64,000 nt of DNA from Phallusia fumigata (Eukaryota > Chordata > Ascidiacea > Phlebobranchia > Ascidiidae): positions 1 through 64,000 of the forward strand of contig QXVZ01034189.1 in the NCBI GenBank assembly GCA_008931825.1, read 5' to 3'. This document shows positions 1-12,800 of the stretch, one piece after another (the stretch's first letter is position 1; every line of letters starts with the position of its first letter). Position numbers and translations under genes: made by a program. The notes under the pieces are model-generated. The model did no database searches, was not told the DNA's origin, and saw nothing but the letters and a program-made list of their open reading frames with translations.

Positions 1-23
1 AAAGGTAAATCAACAACTCTTAC

Positions 24-3000
24 CCTTATAAACAACGCTGTTCCGGTTCAAGTTTTCTGTCGAAGAAGTGTTATTGTCGCTAAGGACGGTTTGACTGCGC
101 TGATGATAATTCTTATGACGTACAGATTGATTTGCGGAAGTTTGATCTATTTCCTTGTTAGTTTGTTTGACGTTAGGAATCACAATCCCAGAAGGATCGC
201 TGCTATTAAAAAGACCTTGGAGATTTTCAGAGCGATTAGAGGGTTTTTTCGTCGAAGGTAAATCAACATTTGGTAATTGGTTGACATTTTCTGTCACTTC
301 GTTTCGTGCTGTCGGGGTACCAGATTGACCAGCTTTAAGTTTTCCATCTGGAGCCTGAATATTATCGTGTGGTTCTACGGTTCCAACCCAGTTTTCGTTT
401 TTCGGGTGGCGAAGATTGCTTTTTGCCCTGGGTAAGTATACTTTTCCTTGCTCAGAACGCTCATATTTTAACACATTGCCGTCGGTAACAGCCTTTATTG
501 GTTTAATGATCGGATCTTGATCTTCATTGTTTTGATTGATATCTAAATCTGCTATTCGTAACCCATTACCAACTTGGCGGTCTCCATATTGTGCAGGTTT
601 GTTTGTTTTTTGGGAATTGGGATGTGGAACAATACGCTTTAAACTTGCGTCGTCATCTTTTGCTATTGTCCAAGATCTACTTTTAGCTGTTCCTGTATTG
701 TTGTCGACGGACTTGACACCTGAGCTGGAAACTGAATTTTTGTTTGTCCTTGCTTCAAATTTTCTTTCCTCAAGTAAATCATTGGTCCTTGGTTTCGGGC
801 TCATATTCGTTACCATTGTAACTAGATTCCGATCTGAGATTTGTGGCAATGGATAAATAGTAGTTGTTTCCATAGTTTGTTGTCCATTTAATTGTTTTCT
901 AGGATTTTGATTGGATCCTATGTTGGAAAGGGGTCGTTTGATTCTATTTCTACGTTTCTTTTTGTCTAAGCTCCTACTTCTATCGTTGGACGCTAGTAAC
1001 ATGTTTCTTCTGGTGACAGATTGTGCAGCAACATAAGTTGTCTCGAGGACTGCTTGGGTTACTTTGGCCTCCGATTTCACGTCTGGATCAACCCTGGTAA
1101 AGTCATGCTGTGTCGTTCTACTTTGGTCCAAGGACTCTTGAGTAAAACCTGTATGTGATTCTGTTATTGCACTGTACGAAATATCTTCACCTTCCGATAT
1201 TGTGTCGATGTTGTGATTTCCTGAAGATTCAGATAGTTGTGTCACATTTGCGTCCAATGATTCAGCAAAATTTGCATTGGGAACGTTGGTTTTGGATTCT
1301 CTCTCTGATTTATCATGAAATTTGGCAATCATCGGTGTTGTATCTTCGCTCTGTCCTGTAAATTTTTTAGTAGAGTTACCGTACAAACGTTTACTTGCAT
1401 TACGATTTTGACCTGCATTCTGAATACCTGTTCCCAAACCTTTGTCTTCGACATCATATTGCGGCGAATTGCTGGAAACAGTGGCCTGTGGACGTCCACC
1501 TAAACGTTTGCTTTTTGCGGTTTGAGTTGTGCCCCAATCGCCACGTCCTGAGCCACCATCTATGTCGTGATCAAACCTCTCAATTGTGTCGACAGCAGTT
1601 GGATTTGGATCGCCAAATGATGGTATCGGGCCTTTATCAACATCTTCTGACCTGTCGATTGGTTCAATGATAGTGGGGTCAATGGTTGGATTATAACTCG
1701 GGCCCCTGTCGGAAACAACTATGGCCGATTCTATTCGTTGATCATGTTTTAATTGCCCTTTGTTTGGCACCGGGTTTAAATCCTTTTTTCTTGGATTTGA
1801 ATCCGTTGATGTCTTTAAAGAAGTGTTCAATAAACCCATCTGTGGTCGTTTTGATGGATTCTCGTCAATCGATTCTTCTGATGATAAGGGCGTTTTTAAA
1901 ACCTCTTTGGCGCCACCTGACTGTTTTCTCGTCAATGCCTTGCTTAATAGATGCAAAGGTGGTACCACTAAAACCTGGTCATCTGGAGGCAATTTTGTCG
2001 GCCCTTCAAGTAACTCAACACTTGGTTCATTGTGTTTATTTGGTTTCTCAATAACTTTTGTGTCGCCAACTGTTCTTTCTTTCATTGTTGCCATGTCGTT
2101 TGGTCCTTTGATAGTACCATTCTTTTTTGATGATTCTGTCAAGTTAACAGAGATCGGCTCACGAGCAAAATCACCACTCACAGTTTTTCCTGTCAAGTTT
2201 GGCTGATGGGTTTGCCCGGAAGAAATGTTGGTCGATAGCTCCTCTTTACTACTATTTGCTGGTTCGACAAACGGTGTAACCCGATCTATGCCTGTGTTTG
2301 GTAAGCCGTCATTTGTTTTTGCGTCGCGTGGACCAACTTCAACTTGCACCTGTTTTCCTTTTGTTCTCAAAACAGTGTAGAAGGGTACTGTGTTTGACTC
2401 CAAGCTAGAAGGTGATGTAGTGGGATATTTTGTGACTCTTCCCCTATTAAGCTCAGCATTCGTTGCTTCGCTGCTTGAGTACAGAGAATTTCCTTCATTT
2501 TTAACATCGGACGCTTCTGCGATAAGACTGGCCGCCGAGTCACTTGCAGGGTGTGTGGAAGTAAGGATAACTGAAGTCGTGTTTGCATTCGTAGGGTTCC
2601 CAAAAACAGAATCAGCCGCAAGTGCTGTGTGTGAATTTTCGTACACAACGCTTGAAGGTTGAATTGTGGAACTTGCGTCATTGTCTGCAGTTGTTGAGTC
2701 AGTGTTGGTATCAATTGAGCTTACATGGCCAAGATCCATAGTTGTTGATTCTCCAATAAAAACGGAATCTATAGATTTTCCGCTGGTATTTCCATTAGGA
2801 CTAAAACCAGCATCTATACCAGTGGTTGTTTTAGAATTATTGAATTTCGTTTTATCTAAAAGTTGGTCGGCGGTATGTGGTGTTTTGGCTTGTTCTGTAG
2901 ATGTTTTATTTGTCGTGTTATTAGTCGATACCACATTAAGAGCGTCCTTGTTACTTCTTATTTGTAGACTTTCTTGCGGGTTCGAATACTTATCCAACAA

Positions 3001-3878
3001 CTCACTGTCAGTTCTTTTTTCCATCTGATAAGTTGCATTGGTCTCCACAACATTATTTGTCTCCGTTGTAACAAATTTATTTATCGGGCCTTCACCTGCT
3101 TTGGTTGTTTCAAATATTGAGAGATTTTCAGTTTGTACAGGTTTGTCTAAACGATTCAAGTCTTTATTTTCTGAATCCGCACTATCATCATCACCTATTG
3201 CACCAGCCTCGGTTTTTGCATCTTGAACATATGAACGTGATACTTCTTGTGAACGTTTAGAAGAAACGGTGGTAAAGTTTAAAAGAAAAGGTGGTAAAAG
3301 AGGGCGATTTGTTGTGTATTGATTATCAATCAATTCCCTGGTAGAAATAAGTTTACTCGCTTTATCCGTTTGATTAATTTCTTTTCCGGTTAAGTTTGAG
3401 CGTTGGTCGCTTGGTGGTAAATCTCCAGACTCTTCCCCACGTTTCACGACTTGGGGAAACGTATCCCTACTTCCACTTGTGGTTTGTGTAACTAATTGCA
3501 ACATACTGCTGTTTGCATTTACTTCCAAATGCTCTTGACGGTTCGGTAACTGATCCACCAGACCGTGTTTTTGAGGCGTTAACTCCAGGTTTTCGCGATG
3601 CGGTTGTTGTGGTTGAACACTGCTTTGTTCCGCATTCAAATTGCTGGGATAATTTTTGTTGTCAAGAGGTGAAAACTGCTTACCAGGAGAAGGACTTGAT
3701 CTGTCCAACGCTTCAGTGTTCTGGGTTTGATGTGTTTTACTAACTTTTAACGAACTGGTCGATTTGCTAGTTCCATGTTTCGAACTGATATTTTCCGATT
3801 CGTTTGACAGAATAACGATACTCGTATTGTCTTTGTCAGTTTTTGCAGTAACTCGTTTCCACTGACTTCGTTTCTTAC
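24..3878 (-). other. Giant Ser/Thr/Asn-rich exon of the VWA/FN3 gene
   Basis: One open exon of 3,855 bases. The acceptor is at 3878/3879, where phase 1 joins the last FN3 module. A good donor (AAGG then GTAAGAG) lies at 23/24. Both borders are phase 1, so the exon can be skipped without changing frame. It encodes about 1,285 residues rich in Ser, Thr, Asn, Lys and Asp, with many N-x-S/T sites, few hydrophobic stretches and almost no Cys. I see no known domain. It is best described as a disordered, probably glycosylated spacer. The open frame continues past the proposed donor to a stop at 10-12, so a terminal exon is an alternative reading. Confidence 0.75.
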
Positions 3879-6800
3879 CTGAAAATAAGTTTGGACTCTT
3901 AAATTTAGTGATATATCGGCGCCTCAGGTATAAAATATTTACCTGCAACGGTATATGCAGTTACGATGACCTTAGTGTTTCCCGGTATGTTGATGTCAAA
4001 AGATCTGGCTTCACTTTTCAAAGTCTGGATTATTGTGGCCATTTTTCCAATTTTATATCTGAGACAATAATGTACTTCATGGATTGTAAGGGTTTTTTTA
4101 TTAATACTTTTGTCAATCATATACCTTATTTCGTAGCCAGTCCTTCTCCCAACAGCATGGCTCCAGGCAACTTGGAACCAGCCATCTGCTATCGGCGTTA
4201 CTGTTAACTTGCTTGGTGGTAGTGGTCCTACAGTTATAAGTTAGAGTTGGTTTTTAGATTTAATCGCCCGACTACGGATCAAACTTACGCGTTGTGAATT
4301 GAACACTAGATGNTGTTAACTTGCTTGGTGGTAGTGGTCCTACAGTTATAAGTTAGAGTTGGTTTTTAGATTTAATCGCCCGACTACGGATCAAACTTAC
4401 GCGTTGTGAATTGAACACTAGATGGATCACTGCTTGTGTTCCTGTAGTGCGCAGTGACTTCTGCCGTGTACCGCGTTCCGGGTAAAAGAGCTGCACATAA
4501 CATTTTGTAAGAGTTGAGCTCTACATACAAGACGGTTGCTAGCAAATAGGGAAAATCAGGAAGTCAAACGGAAAGTTATTTTCGCAGTGAAAAATTTGGC
4601 AAACCAAAACCCGAAGTAAACTTTGTGTTATCGATTCGACTACAGGGGAATTGATCCAATACAACGAAGCATACAGGATTTACCAAAAGTAAGAGTCAAT
4701 CACACCCCAAAGTCGAAATATTTAAACAAAAAATATTTTGACGAAACTGCGATGGGATCGGTAGCTGGCCCCACAAGAAAAAGCAAGCCGAACTAGCAAA
4801 AATCCGAAGCAGTTTAATTACAGAAACAAACAAAAACAGTCGTTCATAAAACTTAAAAGAAAGGTTTAACGCGTTTGCAAAGTTTTTTGACTTGAAACTG
4901 CACTAAAATGGTTTGAACCCTAAAACTGGCGCAGTAACCAATAACCTAAATTTTGTAAAATCCAACCCAAACCCGTGTGTAATGTATTAACAAACCTGAA
5001 CATGAAACCGAGCACTAACCAAACCTGTATACTAAGTGCATGGTTCAGCTTCTGAAAGAAATTATTTCAAGAGCTGTTTCAAAGAAATATCAAAGCGTCT
5101 TAAAATGGTTGTTTTAAAAACAGTTAATAAACTTACATGAAAGAATCGTGTTTTTGGTTCTCGATGCCTTCACTACAGTACGATTATCAAGCAATTCTCC
5201 TGCATTGTCGTACAGACGAAACAGGTAATCGTATGCCGGCAGGCGTTTTTTCTTCCAAATCATCCTCGCTTTTGTTGAGGTCGTGTACGTTACCGGACGC
5301 AACTGGGGCTTTTCAAGCTTTGTCTACAAAACAGCAAGTTTGTATACTTGGTATTTTTTTACCCACACTTCAAATGCATATGTAAAGAATGGTAGTTTAC
5401 AACTTTATAGTTTAAAGCAAGTAAAAAAAGTGCACAGTGTGTTAAATTGGTTTGTGGACCTAAAATTTTCTCGGTTAACCGTGGGGGCAAGAACCCACTG
5501 ACACCTGCTGCCAACTGCTTTGCAAAGCAAAAGTATTTTAAGTTATTTTTATGAAACTAACAAAAAAAGTTTCACACAAATAACTTATCGTTGTTATACT
5601 TTTAATGTCGTGCTATCACTTATCTTCAATAACCTGAAGGGGCCGTTTTTCACTGCCCCCGAAAAAGGGAGACTCGATTTCCCAATTACTAAAGTTACAG
5701 TCAAACAACTTACTTTAACTTTCGTTTCTCCAACCATTGCTTCAGTCGCGTTGCGACCCTTCTTTACAACATATACTGTAAACTTGTACCAAGTAGCTGG
5801 GTGGAGTTTAGTAATCTTCAACTTTTGTTTGCGACCGATTTTCTTGGTCCGCTCTAAATGCTCTGTGCCGTCAGCGTGTTGTCTAAACTGAAGAACCTCA
5901 TGTCTGAAAATGATATGTATAAATATCAGGAAGTCAAATTTGTTACACATTAGCACTTGGCAAGCAGGACACCTTTCATTACAGAAGAGATCAAGTTTAC
6001 AGATAAAATCGCTCAAATCCTAAGCTTAAACTTTATCCCAGTGCAAGAAACTTTATCTTAGAAAATATTTTCTGAAAATAATACAAAATANACGAAGCAT
6101 ACAGGATTTACCAAAAGTAAGAGTCAATCACACCCCAAAGTCGAAATATTTAAACAAAAAATATTTTGACGAAACTGCGATGGGATCGGTAGCTGGCCCC
6201 ATAAGAAAAAGCAAGCCGAACTAGCAAAAATCCGAAGCAGTTTAATTACAGAAACAAACAAAAACAGTCGTTCATAAAACTTAAAAGAAAGGTTTAACGC
6301 GCTTGCAAAGTTTTTTGACTTGAAACTGCACTAAAATGGTTTGAAACCTAAAACTGGCGCAGTAACCAATAACCTAAATTTTGTAAAATCCAACCCAAAC
6401 CCGTGTGTAATGTATTAACAAACCTGAACATGAAACCGAGCACTAACCAAACCTGTATACTAAGTGCATGGTTCAGCTTCTGAAAGAAATTATTTCAAGA
6501 GCTGTTTCAAAGAAATATCAAAGCGTCTTAAAATGGTTGTTTTAAAAACAGTTAATAAACTTACATGAAAGAATCGTGTTTTTGATTCTCGATGCCTTCA
6601 CTACAGTACGATTATCAAGCAATTCTCCTGCATTGTCGTACAGACGAAACAGGTAATCGTATGCCGGCAGGCGTTTTTTCTTCCAAATCATCCTCGCTTT
6701 TGTTGAGGTCGTGTACGTTACCGGACGCAACTGGGGCTTTTCAAGCTTTGTCTACAAAACAGCAAGTTTGTATACTTGGTATTTTTTTACCCACACTTCA

Positions 6801-9800
6801 AATGCATATGTAAAGAATGGTAGTTTACAACTTTATAGTTTAAAGCAAGTAAAAAAAGTGCACAGTGTGTTAAATTGGTTTGTGGACCTAAAATTTTCTC
6901 GGTTAACCGTGGGGGCAAGAACCCACTGACACCTGCTGCCAACTGCTTTGCAAAGCAAAAGTATTTTAAGTTATTTTTATGTAACTAACAAAAAAAGTTT
7001 CACACAAATAACTTATCGTTGTTATACTTTTAATGTCGTGCTATCACTTATCTTCAATAACCTGAAGGGGCCGTTTTTCACTGCCCCCGAAAAAGGGAGA
7101 CTCGATTTCCCAATTACTAAAGTTACAGTCAAACAACTTACTTTAACTTTCGTTTCTCCAACCATTGCTTCAGTCGCGTTGCGACCCTTCTTTACAACAT
7201 ATACTGTAAACTTGTACCAAGTAGCTGGGTGGAGTTTAGTAATCTTCAACTTTTGTTTGCGACCGATTTTCTTGGTCCGCTCTAAATGCTCTGTGCCGTC
7301 AGCGTGTTGTCTAAACTGAAGAACCTCATGTCTGAAAATGATATGTATAAATATCAGGAAGTCAAATTTGTTACACATTAGCACTTGGCAAGCAGGACAC
7401 CTTTCATTACGGAAGAGATCAAGTTTACAGATAAAATCGCTCAAATCCTAAGCTTAAACTTTATCCCAGTGCAAGAAACTTTATCTTAGAAAATATTTTC
7501 TGAAAATAATACAAAATAGTAAGGGATCTTTGTGCTTAAAAACCAAATATAACAGTGGCCTAGATATCTGTAAATGTCTTAGTCTGTTGTACCTCACTTT
7601 TTTTCCGAAAGATTTCATTTCATCCCACGAAATAGTCACCGATCTATCTGTGACTCTGTCAACTCTTATTCCTTCAACTATAATTTCGGCATCGCTCACG
7701 ACCACCTCTGGTGACGACGCGTGCAAAATCTCGCCAAAACGATTCGCAATAGTGCGGGTTACATCTTTATCTTCTTTTCATTAACAGAAAATTGGGTCAA
7801 ATAAAGTTAGCTAGGTCAACAAAAACATTTTTACACAAAAGGAAGAAGTTATCTTCTAGTTTGCAAGATTTTTTTATTTTTTATGTAATGATTGTCGGGT
7901 TTATACCAATCAGGAAATGTTTAGGTGAATGGACGCTTTGTACACAACATACACTCACCTTGTTTAAAACGAGGAGCCACAACAGCGTCTAAATCGGGTG
8001 AACCTCGATGTTCAATGCCGTCTATGTCATTGTTGGCTCTTAAAGGCTGCAATAAACCATCATCAGTCGGACTTAAGGGCGTTGATCTCAAACTCAATTC
8101 GTTTTCACTGTCAAAATCATCTGCACCAGAACGCCCAGTAGTAAATAGTTCGACGGGCAGGACCGGTTGTTTGCCATTTAATTTGTCACTGCCATGTCGA
8201 TGAAACTCGTCGTCAGGAAGAGAGCTGTCCTCTTCCCGGCTTTCAGTGGTAAATTCAAATGACGCAGTTGTCGGCGGTGTGGTGGTAAAACCTAGTGGCA
8301 CGGTAATTTGAGGAAGCAGCAAACCTTTTGCTACCAATTCTCTCTGGAACGATTTCATGTTCTGAAAACTCTGAACTTGAACGTTGCCGATCGGCCGCTC
8401 GCCCAATGCAGTTCGGAACACGAGCTCATTGAAAGCGTTCGCATTTTCTCCCAACGCCTCCAGCATCACGTGATACTCTACATTCGGTTCCAGTCCAGAC
8501 ACCATAACCCCAGATGACCTGAGTAAGAGTTTTGTTATTGGGGTATATTTGAAGATTTCTGCTTAGTTGTCAACTTACGTTTGGTCAAGTTCTGTGGTAA
8601 TTACATCCACGCCACTTTGCGTAAATCTGATTCTATAGAACCGAGGTGTAACATTAGGAGAAGTCCATCCGAGCACTGCTGCACTGTGAAAACAAATTGA
8701 AACTACAATGTACGTTTGGGAATGTAACAAATTGCTAAACAACACAGTGAATCACTTTGGAATAACAACCGGTCAATAATTACTATTTCCTACTTTTATT
8801 TGTTTTTCTGCCATAGAAAAAAAAAGCAAAGTGGCATTATCCTTGAAACGATATATACATTGTCATGTCATAAACCTTACTTTTCACTTGTGTTGTATGT
8901 ATGAAAGTTCGTGGGGAGCAAGTTTCTTTCGTTTCGAATGCGTTCGGGAGGAGCTGCAGCAATATCACGCAGATTTTGTATCAGTGGGGGCACGACTTGG
9001 TATAATGTGTCGAAACTTTCAACAGTGTACAGTCGTTCCACTTCGCTACAAACAAATGATGTGAAGTTAACAAGGTCGGCTTGGTTGTTTGGATAAAATG
9101 TGCACAAAATTACAGAATAAAAATGTGACGTAGAAGTTTAGCAAGGTTGCTGCAGTAGCGCATACAACCACAAAGTATGATTTCATAACTCGCTTTCTTC
9201 AAATTATTGCCTGAAATGAAAACTTAAGTTTGGTAAATATTGTGTGAGAACACCTTTGCAACACTTATAATCGGTCCAATGTTTAGGACATTTTTCTGTT
9301 TCGAACCACTTGGGACTTTTGCATGACGATTTCTGTGGGAATAGAAGTTCTACCTTGATCTGATAGGTTGATAAGGTGACGTCATCTGCACGACGATCGG
9401 AATAACTCCTATTTCTTGGATGGCATACAAAGAAGGTAGGACGTTGGTGTGATGTTGGTTTGTATTTATCAGGAGCATAACCCTTGGCACCCCTGATCTT
9501 CCCCAGCCAAAGGCTCTCTGTAGACGAAGTATGGAATTTATTAGAACCTAGATTATCAGCTGATGAAGAAAAGAAATCGCAATTTGTTACTTTGTGGAAA
9601 ATCTGCTGCAGGAATTTATAAAAAAAATGTAAGAAATTACTCTGAGTGACTTGAAAAATACGTCTTCGGTCAATCTTCCTGCGCCAAACCGCTTTTTGAT
9701 GACCTTCAACCTTTTAATAAGGCTAGTTGCATTTCCATCGTGACTCAGGTTAAACAAACTTCTCGGTGGGTTTGAAAGAACCATCGCCCCAACTCTGTAA

Positions 9801-12800
9801 ATATATAGAAATGCATCGATCGGTAATGGTTTCTATTTAAGACGGAAATACTAGGCTTTTTACTCCTGACGAACCCCAAGTAACTTACTATTCTTGCACA
9901 GGACGGATATTTACATCTTGTACCCGAATTTAAATAAACTACAGTTCTGCTGCAAATCACATGTCTTTCTGGTGAACCACCAACTATTGAAAAGTAGGAG
10001 ACTTTCATTATAGTTCATTTTAACCGCATGTGTCTTATGCGTATTTAAAGTGTGCCGCATTTTTGCACTATTTACATGTTTTTAATCTTGACGCTGATAG
10101 CACAAACAAATGATCCGACCGTCCTGTCCGTAAACGTTGTTCATATTTTGGAAAACATAAATTTTCTAAAAAGACATATTAACTCAAATTAGGATTATGA
10201 ATTAGTCTTTTTAAAACCACAACAGCGCCAAGCGTTTTCGAAACAGTAAAACGACCTAAACATTACTGGCTGAAACTAAAAATGGTTGTGTGTGCGAGTC
10301 GAACACTAAATTTTGGGATTTGAGCAAAATACTATAAAAACTGTTTTAGGTATATTCAACACGTTCTGCTAAAACTCAGAAATAACAAACCTCATTTTAT
10401 CTGGGCCCACGTCAAAACCAACAACGACGGATGAGAGAAACGTTCGCACGGATGCCAGCTCGGTTTCGGTTAACTCCGGTGATGTTTCAATCATCATCAC
10501 GAGGTCCAAGTGAAGGAGAGTGCGAGATGTTGTCACACTTGTTTCGATCGGCTCGCTTATAAGACTACCAAGCTGCGTCTAAATTAACATCCAGAATTCA
10601 ATGTTAAGAACCACATGATGTAACCCGAGACCTCAGTATAAACAACGATAACAGGACACACGTACCAAAAAACGTTTTTAGACTTGAAACAGTCTTTTGC
10701 CGGAGACTACTTACTAAACAGGAGTAGTAATGTTGTCGGTGCAATGGCTAAATTTATATTTGACCTAGAGCAGTAGCTCGTCCTACCCGGAGTTTTATAA
10801 AATAGGTTCTTCCTGGAGCAAGCTGCCTAAATCCTGCCGAAACTGCGTCCAAGGTGATGACGTTATTGAACACTACGTCATCTCTCGTAACACCGTCATA
10901 AGGTTTAAAGGCTCGAGTAACGTAAACGTTACGTTGCTCATCTTCGATTTCGACGAGGTAGGTGAGATACATGTCTCCACTGTCCTCGCCTGCGTAGTCG
11001 TAATAATATTCCTCTGAATGACGAACCCTTACACGTGACCACTCGACAGCCAATGAGGTTTCGCCGACATCGAACACGGAAAGTCGGTCAGGGGGAAAAA
11101 GCTCTGCAAAGCATTGCCTCAGTCAGTATGTTTTAATTTGGGCAAATTATGTTTTTTTCTAGTAGGTTGGTTACTTGTATTAAATGTCGCCCTTGCTGGA
11201 TCGCTCTTCTTTTCATTTTTGTAAACAGCAAACACATCGACAATGTAGAAATTGCCTGGTAGAAGATGAGTGACGTTCAGGGATGTAGCGTTGCCCGCTA
11301 AGCACAAAGGAAAGTGTAAATTTGAAATAAATTGTACTTATTTTCACAAATTTTCAATTCACTAACCGACACTTGTGGAAGAGATAGCCTGTTCGGATGA
11401 GTGTAACGATACGATCACCCGGTAACCGGATGCTCCCTCCGATGCCGAAGACCAAGTTACCAAAGCGGAAGTACCTTGTACCTCACGAATTCTAACGTTG
11501 CTGGGACCAGGTAGAGCTTAAAAAATGCACCGGTTTGCATAAAACTGTTGACAGTGCTAAAGGCGTGTTGCGTTTTATTATTATTATTTAGTGTTGAACG
11601 AGTCGTTTTTAAAATTAAATATCACTAATTCTTTACTTGTTTTTGCAAACACGGTCACAGTTGTACTGTCCTTTCTGTAGCCGGTGGAATATATTGATAC
11701 GTTGTACACGGTGCCTGGATTCAGACCGGTTATGTCCAGATACCTAAAAGCAAATTACGTAGCGCTATAATGATGCTCTGAACAAATATTTTCCTTGCAA
11801 TGTTTGCCTAAATGCCTGTTATAAATTTCCAAATTTATTTACCGGTCTAGGAGCACGTTTAAAAAATTCAGATAATTTAAAAAAGGCCCACCTGTCATTC
11901 CTGGCCATGGAAATTTGTATAGTTTTGTTCGCGTCTGTGTAAGTGATCTCGTATCCTGTCACTGATTCTGGCTCGCGCTCCTCCCACTCCAGTGTCATTG
12001 TAACGTCACCAGCGTGCGTCACTCTGACGTTGCTGGGAGGATTTAGCGGAGGGTCAACTACAAGGGGTCACTTTAGTTAAAGCAAATCCAATTGGAGCAC
12101 TCAAAGCGCGGCAACCATACTTGTTCCGTATTCTGAGAGGACTTTATGACATATTGTTCGGATAAGAGCTGGTTGAAGATCACTAAGTTCGTCGTATGAC
12201 GTCACACGAAACACGTGATCAGCCGACGGATCGGAAGCCATAGTTAAAAGTTCCTCTTCGTTGACTTGAGCCCCGACACCAACCGACATCATAATTGCTC
12301 CGTTTCCCTTTATTTGCTATTAAAGACCATCAATTGTTTCGTTGCGCAGATACAAAACGAAACTAATTTCTTTTAAGTCAAAACATGCTGGATTATGTTT
12401 GCAATTTGTGTCAAGATTTACTATTATCAATAAGGTAGTGTTTATTGCGGTACGTAAGGATGATGTCTATCACTTTGAGTGACCCACATTAAAAAGAGTT
12501 TTTTTTAAAAAAAACACACTTGGAAACCTATTTTCCCACAACAAAATGTAACACCAAAAAAGGTAATTTCTCACCGTTGTTTGACGTTCAATTTCATCAT
12601 CTGATTTCCCGTCTGTCACAACAAGCACCAGCTTAAATGCATCCAACCTCGTAAATTCAAAACCATAGCCGAGAACATAATCTAGAGCTGCACCAGTATT
12701 CGTTCTTCCACCGACGTAACTGCGGACAACAAAAATTAAATATCACACTCAAATTTAGTGAGAATAAAAGTATTTCTGTAGCGGTAAAAACTAAAACCAT

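Noticed and set aside
5137-5903. An extra FN3 module in the VWA/FN3 gene.
   Set aside because: It is the 1,427-bp overlap copy of 6565-7331; lengths match exactly and flanks are duplicated too.
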